This document shows positions 1-5,116 of a stretch of 7,618 nt of DNA, piece after piece. The number at the start of each line of letters is the position of its first letter. Positions within the stretch are counted from its first letter, which is position 1. Source of the DNA: Methanothrix sp. (GTDB taxonomy: Archaea; Halobacteriota; Methanosarcinia; Methanotrichales; Methanotrichaceae). The DNA lies in the NCBI GenBank assembly GCA_028679775.1, contig JAJRAX010000235.1, forward strand, positions 1 through 7,618, in the 5' to 3' direction. Position numbers and translations under genes: made by a program. A model generated the notes under the pieces. That model made no database searches. It was given only the letters and a program-made list of their open reading frames with translations, and was not told where the DNA came from.

Positions 1-598
1 ATTGATTCGAACGAGAGTCCGCATATAATTCAAGATCATATCCAAAATTTTTTAGAATTTTCAAGTTAGCGACTAATGCATCTTCTAGCTCTTTCTCAAG
101 TCCTATGCTCTCTGCTATGGGCTGTCGTTGAGTCTTCTCAACGAAATCTTGATATCCAGGATTATTTAAAGCAAGCAAATTATTGAGCTTATTCCAATAT
201 TCTAAAGATATTTTAAAATTACTTCTTTGGAAACTACATCTCAGAGGACCCCATTCATCAAAATATGGGTTTTGGCGAAGATCTTTTACTCCTAACGAAT
301 GTTCGAACCTATAGAGTACTTCGTAATCGCAGCCATAATCCCATCCCTGATCATTATTGTCGGCAATAGAATATGCATCGCTCTCAGCCTGAATTAAATA
401 GCGGATATCTTTCTTAGGTGAGGTTCTCCATAAGAGTATTAAGTCCCCCTCTTTTGTTGCTTTATTACATGTCCACCAGCCATCTGAATCAGCCCCACAT
501 GTAGGATCAAGATCCTCTCGATCACAGCCATCTTCGTCCAGATAATAATCAGGTCGAGTTACCCAAAGCCAATATTGGCGCTCATTTAATTCCGAAAT
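1..598 (-). CDS. EVE-domain protein with a NucS-like nuclease domain beginning (3' part outside window; unusual start)
   Basis: This is the first 199 codons of a gene that runs off the left edge. Residues about 8-143 look like an EVE/PUA-like domain: QYWLWVTRPDYYLDEDG near the start, WWTC at 41-44, then GDLILLWRTSPKKDIRYLIQ, SDAYSI, GWDYGCDYEVLYRFE and WGPLR. EVE domains are known to read modified bases in DNA or RNA. Residues 165-199 (GLEKELEDALVANLKIL followed by DLELY) resemble the opening helix of the NucS/DUF91 PD-(D/E)XK nuclease domain, but its catalytic residues lie outside the window. A modification-dependent restriction role is inferred. No ATG, GTG or TTG lies between the in-frame TAA (602-604) and the conserved domain. 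I place the start at ATT (596-598) because a strong GGAGGT lies 7 nt upstream. Alternatives are a recent ATG-to-ATT start loss, or a 1-nt deletion after the ATG at 583-585. Confidence 0.72.
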   Translation of the reverse strand, partial: MSELNERQYWLWVTRPDYYLDEDGCDREDLDPTCGADSDGWWTCNKATKEGDLILLWRTSPKKDIRYLIQAESDAYSIADNNDQGWDYGCDYEVLYRFEHSLGVKDLRQNPYFDEWGPLRCSFQRSNFKISLEYWNKLNNLLALNNPGYQDFVEKTQRQPIAESIGLEKELEDALVANLKILKNFGYDLELYADSRSNQ

Positions 599-601
599 GT
601 C

Positions 602-763
602 TTAGACCTCCTTGATTGCATCCTCGTGGATTACATGAGCCTTGAATAAGGGACCAATGAATTTCCGCAGTACTTGGGTTTCATTATCATGGCCGGATTT
701 GTAGGATGCCTTATTGTTTTCGAATCTCTCCACAAGGTCGATCGACTCTTTGGGTGCCGCCAA
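602..763 (-). pseudogene. N-terminal remnant of an Eco57I-like type IIG restriction-modification enzyme (53 residues)
   Basis: A minus-strand frame with a TTG start, preceded 7 nt upstream by GGAGGG (771-776), reads MAAPKESIDLVERFENNK, then YKSGHDNETQVLRKFIGPLF, then HVIHEDAIK and a stop. The opening matches from memory the start of Eco57I-class fused restriction-methyltransferases, which run LVERFE...YKS...NETQ-R-FI-PFFKALGWDV, a spacer of about 20 residues, then YKDVIHEDAIK. Here that LGWDV-to-YKD stretch is missing, so FKA joins HVIHEDAIK directly. The protein then stops instead of continuing for several hundred residues with methyltransferase motifs. It is read as a deletion-scarred fragment. 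It is in the same frame as the EVE gene downstream, separated only by TAA. It might still be translated as a short leader. Confidence 0.62.
606..611 (-). promoter_or_regulatory. Strong ribosome binding site (GGAGGT) pointing at the ATT start
   Basis: On the minus strand AAGGAGGT ends 7 nt before ATT at 596-598 and 20 nt before the out-of-frame ATG at 583-585. The 7-nt spacing is ideal for the ATT and too long for the ATG, so the site favours the ATT position as the ancestral start codon. The motif also encodes the last codons of the upstream remnant. Confidence 0.6.
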
Positions 764-907
764 TCCGTTGCCCTCCGCGGGTTATATTGTTGTTCTGACG
801 AAAAAGATTTCGGAGATGCCAAGAAATGAATGCTTGATATTTGGAGAGAGCATCAAGTAAGCAGCCGAATAAAGATGATGGCATATCCGATTGAGTTGGA
901 TTTGTTA

Positions 908-916
908 TTATTTAAA
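908..916 (-). promoter_or_regulatory. Candidate TATA box for the defence-like segment
   Basis: The minus strand reads TTTTAAATAATA here, 18 nt beyond the 3' end of tRNA-His and about 145 nt before the TTG start of the restriction remnant. The match to an archaeal box A (TTTAWATA) is good, but the AT-rich surroundings make it easy to hit by chance. The 170 nt between the remnant and the tRNA otherwise show nothing I can name. Confidence 0.3.
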
Positions 917-933
917 ACATATTAATAATTAGG

Positions 934-1005
934 GGCCGGGACCGGGATTCGAACCCAGCTCGAGGGATCCACAGTCCCTCAGGATAACCACTACCCTATC
1001 CCGGC
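934..1005 (-). tRNA. tRNA-His (anticodon GTG)
   Basis: The minus strand folds as a tRNA. The acceptor arms GCCGGGA (999-1005) and TCCCGGC (935-941) pair at all seven positions. A D arm contains GGGTAGTGGTTATCCT, and the anticodon stem AGGGA/TCCCT encloses the loop CTGTGGA with anticodon GTG. The T arm is CTGGG-TTCGAAT-CCCGG. The discriminator (934) is C, as expected for bacterial or archaeal tRNA-His, and CCA is not encoded (C then C, C, T). The nucleotide before the acceptor stem is T, not the extra G-1 usual for tRNA-His. The gene lies 16 nt after the VWA stop codon on the same strand, so it may be processed from the operon transcript. Confidence 0.95.
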
Positions 1006-1014
1006 ACGCCACAA

Positions 1015-1030
1015 TTGCAGTCTACTGCAA
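1015..1030. repeat. Perfect palindrome (7-2-7) over the VWA stop codon
   Basis: TTGCAGT-CT-ACTGCAA is an exact inverted repeat. It covers the last codons and stop of the VWA gene and ends 10 nt before the 5' end of tRNA-His. As RNA it could form a 6-bp stem with a 4-nt loop, which might act in processing or operon termination. As DNA it could be an operator. Confidence 0.5.
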
Positions 1031-2518
1031 GGAGATAAAACTTTCCCCGCAATAGGCCTTTCCTGTAACATCCACCACCATCGAGACAAGGTCCTCCAGG
1101 CGGTTGATGTAGTAAACCTGGCCGAGGCTGGAGAGCGCCTCTTCAACGTGTCTGTCCTTGTAAGCTTGGTCTATGCAGAAGAGCACAAAGTGGCCGGCTT
1201 TTGCGGCTCTCTTGATCTCTTCCCATTCCTGGTATAGATTCTGGATGTGGGTGTCTGTGATGCAGAGGATGAGGCATCCGGGACGCTCTTCAGCGAGCTG
1301 TCTTATCGCCGTTCCGGGTATGTGCGTGCGAGTTGAGAAGAACTCCACAAGAACGTTCTCGACAGAACCAAGGTCTCGCGTCCAGGGTGCGACCAGATAT
1401 TTCTCGCTGAAGTTTATGGCAGCTATCTGCGCACCCTTGTTATGGGCAAACCAGCAGGCTTTGAAGGCTGCGAGCGTAGCCCGATGGGTCTTGGTCCCCC
1501 ATGTCGGCCCCTCCATTGAGCGGCTGCTGTCCAAAACCACGAGCAAGTCAGGCACAGCTTCGGCTGCTGGCGTCATCCGGCCAGTCTCTTGGGAGCGCTT
1601 GTATGTGGTCACGCCCGGTATCAGCCGCGGCGCGAGGCTCAGGGAGTAGGAGACGTCCAGTTCACTGCAGGGATCAGTCAGTCGCCACTTGACCGGCGAG
1701 GAGGGGTAGCTCTCGCTTCTGGAGAACGGCGTCTCTCGAATCACTATGCTGTAACTTTGATCGCGATACCAGCGTGCCAGGTCCCCTTTCAGCCCCAGGA
1801 CTGCCAGCACTTTTTCATACTTGGCAATATCCTGGTCCGCGACACTGGATAGAGGAAGTGCATCGGCATTCCCATTCAAGATCTCCAGGCACCGAATTGG
1901 GCCGCGCCATAAAATGCCAGGCAAAAACGGCTCCAGGATCCTGGCCATCTGTCGGCACTGCCGAGGCCAAAGGCTTTTGTCTCTGATGCCTGGAGAAAAT
2001 AGCCTCTCCAAAAGATCCACCTCAGGACGAGAGCATGACGGCAAAGTTGGCATGGCCGCCCTCCAATAATTCTTTAAAAATCCTAAAATCACTCGGTCCA
2101 GGGGCATCAGCAGCTCACCCTGCCTGGATAGCCTCTTCCAGCCCATGAGCACCTTTCTCTCGTCCTCCTCGCTTCTCTCCAGCCGGAATGAGTCCACTAC
2201 GATATCGGAGAACAGATTGACCAGATAACGAGCCCTGTCGATGTCTTGCTTCTCCAGGCCGTCCAATGCAGCCTGGGCCAGAAGCCCGGCCTCCTCTAAA
2301 GAACGGGGGCAGAATATGTAATGGACGATGAGATGATCAAAGAGGTTCTCCAAATAGAGAGGGCCCTCCGCCAGCATCTCTTCGGTTATGGTTATGCAGT
2401 AGTTGCTGAAGGGAAACTCGCCCGACGCCCCCGACTTTCCCAGACAAGGTGGCGGCAGAATCGGCCAGTTCCAGTTCTCTCGAGACCTCTGCCAGACATC
2501 ACTCAAGTTCAATGACAT
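1022..2518 (-). CDS. VWA-domain protein, partner of a MoxR ATPase
   Basis: The product has 498 residues from this start. The C-terminal third (about 323-485) is a von Willebrand factor A domain with a complete metal-ion-dependent adhesion site: DSSRS at 330-334, T403 in PGTAI and D422 in ITDTH. The N-terminal half is helical and contains HLIVH (62-66) followed by N101, D105 and D109. This resembles the zincin-like region of VWA-associated predicted peptidases but lacks the catalytic Glu of HExxH. In characterised MoxR systems (NorQ/NorD, CbbQ/CbbO) the VWA protein links the ATPase to its target, and the same adaptor role is inferred here. An in-frame ATG at 2596 exists, but its 26 extra residues are low-complexity and overlap the GXGXG gene by 98 bp. 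MSLNLSDVW at 2518 gives a 20-bp overlap and is preferred. No signal peptide or membrane segment is visible, so it is probably cytoplasmic. Confidence 0.85.
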   Translation of the reverse strand: MSLNLSDVWQRSRENWNWPILPPPCLGKSGASGEFPFSNYCITITEEMLAEGPLYLENLFDHLIVHYIFCPRSLEEAGLLAQAALDGLEKQDIDRARYLVNLFSDIVVDSFRLERSEEDERKVLMGWKRLSRQGELLMPLDRVILGFLKNYWRAAMPTLPSCSRPEVDLLERLFSPGIRDKSLWPRQCRQMARILEPFLPGILWRGPIRCLEILNGNADALPLSSVADQDIAKYEKVLAVLGLKGDLARWYRDQSYSIVIRETPFSRSESYPSSPVKWRLTDPCSELDVSYSLSLAPRLIPGVTTYKRSQETGRMTPAAEAVPDLLVVLDSSRSMEGPTWGTKTHRATLAAFKACWFAHNKGAQIAAINFSEKYLVAPWTRDLGSVENVLVEFFSTRTHIPGTAIRQLAEERPGCLILCITDTHIQNLYQEWEEIKRAAKAGHFVLFCIDQAYKDRHVEEALSSLGQVYYINRLEDLVSMVVDVTGKAYCGESFISLQ

Positions 2519-3263
2519 CAATAGCCGCCTCTGGCCCAAATCCGCCGGCAGCGATGCTTCCGCCTTTCTTTCTCCACCCAGCCCTCCTTCCTGCAATTCC
2601 CTTGACTCGAATCCTTCCGCCGCTCATGAGAAGCCCCAGGTACTCTCCGGCGTCTCCCAACACATTGAGGCTTCCGGAACGCATGAGCCACCCTGCTCTC
2701 TCTTTGCATGAGCCCCGCACGGCTATGCGTCCTCCAGAGTTGCCGAGACCGAGAAACTTGCCGGCGTCGCCGAGCACCACTCCAAATCCGTCGCGCATAT
2801 TTCTGAAGGCATAATCCCGGCATCCTCTGGCAATAATCCTGCCTCCTTGCATCTCCTGGCCCAGGTAGTCGCCGGCCTTTCCCTGCACTACTATCCGGCC
2901 TCCACTCATCTTTTCGCCCACATGATCCCTGGCCTCAGCCAGGATGATCGTTCCCCTGCGCAGTTCCAGGCCCACATAATCCCGTGAGGGCAGCACCAAA
3001 GGGGCAGTGCTTCTCTCAGCTGCAAGGCTCGTGAGATAGCCCCAGATCAGAGCATATCTCTTTCCCGGATCTGTTGAGATGAGCAGGTCGACCTGAGTTC
3101 TGTCTTCAGGAATAAGCTCCTTCACAGCATCGCGGCTGGGCTTGTTTCCAACTCTGTCAGCCAGATCCTCCAGGCTGAATATCATATCGCCTTCTCGCGT
3201 CTTCAGCCTCCTGCCAGGTCCCTTTTTCAGGTAGGCGGAATCCATTAAGGAAGACAGCTTCAT
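2499..3263 (-). CDS. Stand-alone GXGXG beta-helix protein (GltB C-terminal/FwdC-like fold)
   Basis: The product has 254 residues. From about residue 92 to 245 it is built of eight imperfect 18-19-residue repeats, for example SGGRIVVQGKAGDYLGQEM, SGGRIAVRGSCKERAGWLM and SGGRIRVKGIAGRRAGW. This is the hallmark of the GXGXG right-handed beta-helix found at the C-terminus of glutamate synthase and in the C subunit of formylmethanofuran dehydrogenase. Residues 1-90 are a less regular region (EDLADRVGNKPSRDAVKEL) that I do not recognise. No catalytic or cofactor motif is visible, so a structural or target-binding role is inferred. The start codon shares ATGA with the stop of the upstream ATPase gene, implying translational coupling. 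The C-terminus overlaps the VWA gene by 20 bp. It is too short to be a glutamate synthase and lies beside no Fwd or Glt genes. Confidence 0.85.
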   Translation of the reverse strand: MKLSSLMDSAYLKKGPGRRLKTREGDMIFSLEDLADRVGNKPSRDAVKELIPEDRTQVDLLISTDPGKRYALIWGYLTSLAAERSTAPLVLPSRDYVGLELRRGTIILAEARDHVGEKMSGGRIVVQGKAGDYLGQEMQGGRIIARGCRDYAFRNMRDGFGVVLGDAGKFLGLGNSGGRIAVRGSCKERAGWLMRSGSLNVLGDAGEYLGLLMSGGRIRVKGIAGRRAGWRKKGGSIAAGGFGPEAAIDVIELE

Positions 3264-4522
3264 GGCAGATCTTCCAGAGCTGGAATGAAGTCCAGCCGGG
3301 CTATGGGATCGTCGAATAAAGATAGTTCCTCGATGGCCTTTGCTGTAGACATCTCTTTGTCCACGGCCCGCGAGAATATCCGATTCATCTCTTCTCTCTC
3401 GTTCATGGTGCGGTTTATGCTATTCTCCACGAGTCTTGCCACATAGGCCAGCTTCCCGGCGCCAAAGTATGGTGGCTTCTCCAGGGCGTGGCGCATCGGT
3501 GTGGTCCTATGCCAGATGATATATGGCGCGATCGCCTTGAGAACCTCCAGATCGGCATCTCTATCCAACAAATAGGCAAAAGCCCTGCAAAAGATCCTCA
3601 GATCCTGTCGCACACGGTCAGAGAGACCCTCGTCCACCTGCCAGCAGATGGCTTCGGGATTGTTTTGGTAATGACAGCCGGAGCAGAGTCCGAGAGATGG
3701 CTTGCTTTGAGATAGCTGTGTCTTATCGTAAAATGGCGCTCTCTCGCAGAGTGTGAAATCCCTGATCAGACAGAGTATGGCCAGCTCCACCTGCCCGGCC
3801 AGTGGCTTGTTTTCCACAATCCCTGGCAAGGAGGAAAACTCCTGGGAGGTGAAGCGGGGGAGCTGGTCAGCCAGATCCCTGACATCCGTCTCTCGCTCTG
3901 ACAGGAGAAGGCCTGCCAGGAAGTCGGGCTGAGTGGCGGGCACACAGGCAGAAATTCTGTCCCTCAGAGCCTCATCCAGCGGGTAGGTGCCTGAGAACTC
4001 CGGGTTCATGGTTGCGAAGTAGCAGGTGTCTCCCGGTCTGCAGAGCTGTCCAGCGTAGCTGATCTTTCTCTTCTGCAATATCTCCAGGAATAGGTTCTGC
4101 TTGCCGCTGGGGAAGCGGTTGATCTCATTTATGAGCTTCCAGTTAGACGCAGCCCAAGCCGTCCAGAGGACCTGGGTGGGACCGGTTGCGGATGCAGTCA
4201 CAGTCCACTGTCTGGGATCAAGAAAGCCCACGATCTTCTCTTCAGTCTGCTCCGGGTGGCCTGTGACCATGATATCCTCAACCCGGTCCAGGTCCATAGA
4301 AAGAAATGAGGAGCCGAGCAAGTTGATGAGTGTGGTCTTGTTGGCACCCATCCCACCATAGAGGAGGACCACGCGGCCTCGCAGGCAGGCATTAGCTATA
4401 GAGAAGTAGAGCTGTGCGTTGACCCTCTGCCTGCCGATGGCTAGATCCTTTCTGCCTACATGCAGCCGTTCTTCCTCAAGGGACGCTATGAGTTGCTGTA
4501 TCTTTTTATGTGGATCTGGCAT
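3260..4522 (-). CDS. MoxR-family AAA+ ATPase
   Basis: The product has 420 residues. The Walker A motif is GGMGANKT (56-63), the GxxGxxKT variant of MoxR proteins. The Walker B region is KLINEINRFP (129-138), matching the family's DEINRAPP but with Asn132 in place of Asp. Sensor 1 is TMNP (N173), followed by GTYPLDEALRDRI (178-190), a signature of the family with the likely arginine finger. Beyond the core, C259, C280, C283, H284 and C293 form a possible metal-binding cluster in an insert before the helical lid. MoxR ATPases act as hexameric remodelling chaperones, usually with a VWA partner, and this gene leads an operon with one. The start is supported by a TATA box 26 bp upstream and the absence of a Shine-Dalgarno motif (CCCTCTTTTTATG), which points to a leaderless mRNA. 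The target is unknown. Confidence 0.9.
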   Translation of the reverse strand: MPDPHKKIQQLIASLEEERLHVGRKDLAIGRQRVNAQLYFSIANACLRGRVVLLYGGMGANKTTLINLLGSSFLSMDLDRVEDIMVTGHPEQTEEKIVGFLDPRQWTVTASATGPTQVLWTAWAASNWKLINEINRFPSGKQNLFLEILQKRKISYAGQLCRPGDTCYFATMNPEFSGTYPLDEALRDRISACVPATQPDFLAGLLLSERETDVRDLADQLPRFTSQEFSSLPGIVENKPLAGQVELAILCLIRDFTLCERAPFYDKTQLSQSKPSLGLCSGCHYQNNPEAICWQVDEGLSDRVRQDLRIFCRAFAYLLDRDADLEVLKAIAPYIIWHRTTPMRHALEKPPYFGAGKLAYVARLVENSINRTMNEREEMNRIFSRAVDKEMSTAKAIEELSLFDDPIARLDFIPALEDLP

Positions 4523-4547
4523 AAAAAGAGGGCTACATCGCCTGCAA

Positions 4548-4555
4548 TATTTAAA
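4548..4555 (-). promoter_or_regulatory. TATA box of the MoxR-GXGXG-VWA operon
   Basis: The minus strand reads TTTAAATA, an exact archaeal box A, with its near edge 26 bp from the A of the MoxR start codon. That places transcription start at or within a few nt of the ATG, so the transcript should be leaderless. The first inverted-repeat unit (4577-4620) starts 22 bp upstream of the box, where an activator or repressor could act. Confidence 0.65.
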
Positions 4556-4576
4556 ATGAGCGAATAAGGAGGAATA

Positions 4577-4651
4577 GCAAAAGTCAGTTAGGTAGGAGGG
4601 AAATCATATTTGACTTTTGCCAATCATATGTACGACTCATGACGAATATAA
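4577..4651 (+). promoter_or_regulatory. Promoter unit 1: inverted repeat, GTAGGAGGGA core and TATA box
   Basis: GCAAAAGTCA (4577-4586) and TGACTTTTGC (4611-4620) are perfect 10-bp inverted arms around a 24-nt spacer containing GTAGGAGGGA. Twenty-six bp further on, after TACGAC and GACGA, comes the TATA-like ATATAA (4646-4651). The predicted transcription start is about 4671-4677. The unit lies between the divergent MoxR promoter and whatever is transcribed rightward, so one protein bound to it could govern both sides. Confidence 0.6.
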
Positions 4652-4690
4652 GCTTTTCGCTTTAGACAATCGACGTGTCCATTTTGGGGA

Positions 4691-4837
4691 ATGCGGTTGA
4701 GTTTTGACAGGCAAAATAGATGGGGTACAAAGATCGGTGACTTCATCCCATCCCCTGAAGGAGATGGGTCTTCTCTATCCCTTTACCCCAACGTTATAAT
4801 GAAGGTGGGCAAAAGTCTGTATCGTAGGAGGGATTGA
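4691..4837 (+). CDS. Possible 48-residue small protein, unrecognised
   Basis: An ATG 40 nt downstream of the TATA box of promoter unit 1 opens a frame starting MRLSFDRQNRWGTKIGDFIP and ending GKSLYRRRD before TGA. A weak TTGGGGA lies directly before the ATG. The composition is ordinary for a soluble basic protein, but I recognise no family. Its last ten codons run into the left arm and core of promoter unit 2, an odd place for coding sequence. The same stretch can also fold as RNA, so the frame may be accidental. Confidence 0.25.
   Translation: MRLSFDRQNRWGTKIGDFIPSPEGDGSSLSLYPNVIMKVGKSLYRRRD
4719..4790 (+). other. Foldable segment with competing pairings (possible small RNA or attenuator)
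   Basis: TGGGGTA (4721-4727) pairs perfectly with TACCCCA (4784-4790), enclosing a hairpin of CCCATC (4747-4752) with GATGGG (4763-4768), two further G-C pairs and a TGAA loop. A second GATGGG at 4719-4724 could pair with the same CCCATC, giving two mutually exclusive folds. It sits just downstream of promoter unit 1 and ends before promoter unit 2. No known RNA family is recognised. Confidence 0.35.
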
Positions 4838-4884
4838 TGGCCGACGACTTTTGCCTATCCAGTTTACGACATACGACGATATAA
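4808..4884 (+). promoter_or_regulatory. Promoter unit 2: inverted repeat, GTAGGAGGGA core and TATA box
   Basis: This is a second copy of the unit at 4577. GGCAAAAGTC (4808-4817) and GACTTTTGCC (4846-4855) flank a 28-nt spacer that again contains GTAGGAGGGA. TACGAC, ACGACG and the TATA-like ATATAAAC (from 4879) follow at nearly the same distance as in unit 1. The bases between these blocks have diverged, so the conserved parts are the likely functional ones. The predicted transcription start is about 4904-4910. It is the best candidate for the main promoter of the phosphoglycerate mutase gene, 233 bp downstream. Confidence 0.6.
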
Positions 4885-4907
4885 ACCTTTCTATTTCTGA
4901 TTTGTTC

Positions 4908-4991
4908 ATGTCAATTGCCGAATTGATTGGGGATCAGTTTCTTTTTTTAGATGCCTGCTTGTACGGGCAAAAGAGTCATTACTGTTGCTAG
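4908..4991 (+). CDS. Possible leaderless 27-codon leader ORF
   Basis: An ATG lies where transcription from promoter unit 2 should begin. It reads MSIAELIGDQFLFLDACLYG and a few more residues to TAG. If translated it would be a leaderless upstream ORF in the mutase leader. There is no family match and it is short enough to be chance. Confidence 0.15.
   Translation: MSIAELIGDQFLFLDACLYGQKSHYCC
4938..4948 (+). terminator. Oligo-T tract, possible archaeal terminator or attenuator
   Basis: TTTCTTTTTTT is the longest T run in the window. Oligo-T runs on the coding strand are sufficient for archaeal termination. It lies about 35 nt after the predicted start from promoter unit 2 and 170 nt before the mutase gene, so it could end upstream transcripts or attenuate this one. 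The rest of the leader (4950-5097) holds only a weak TATA-like CAATAAAA near 5002. Confidence 0.35.
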
Positions 4992-5116
4992 AGCTTGTAC
5001 TCAATAAAATTCTGGAAAGGCTGACCTGCAGTGATCTGGTTGCCATCGGAAGCAGCCTTCCCATCTGAGTCACTGCCGAGATCCACCGATTGATCATAAA
5101 GGAGGTCCGAGAAGGA

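Noticed and set aside
631..822. 63-codon minus-strand frame
   Set aside because: It overlaps the restriction-enzyme remnant in another frame, has a composition unlike a real protein, and no ribosome binding site.
711..884. 57-codon minus-strand frame whose ATG lies about 25 bp after the TATA-like box at 908-916
   Set aside because: Its position fits a leaderless start, but it runs out of frame through the remnant and its sequence resembles no protein family.
1173..1649. 158-codon plus-strand frame
   Set aside because: Antisense shadow of the VWA domain, whose adhesion-site motif is clear on the other strand.
2499..3263. Annotating the GXGXG gene as a glutamate synthase or FwdC subunit
   Set aside because: Only the beta-helix repeat matches; the rest of those proteins and their partner genes are absent here.
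4577..4855. CRISPR array
   Set aside because: Only two units with differing internal sequence and TATA boxes after each; no regular repeat-spacer pattern.
4965..4988. Third copy of the inverted-repeat promoter unit (GGGCAAAAGAGTC followed by TACTGTTGC)
   Set aside because: The arms are imperfect, and the GTAGGAGGGA core and the following TATA box are missing.
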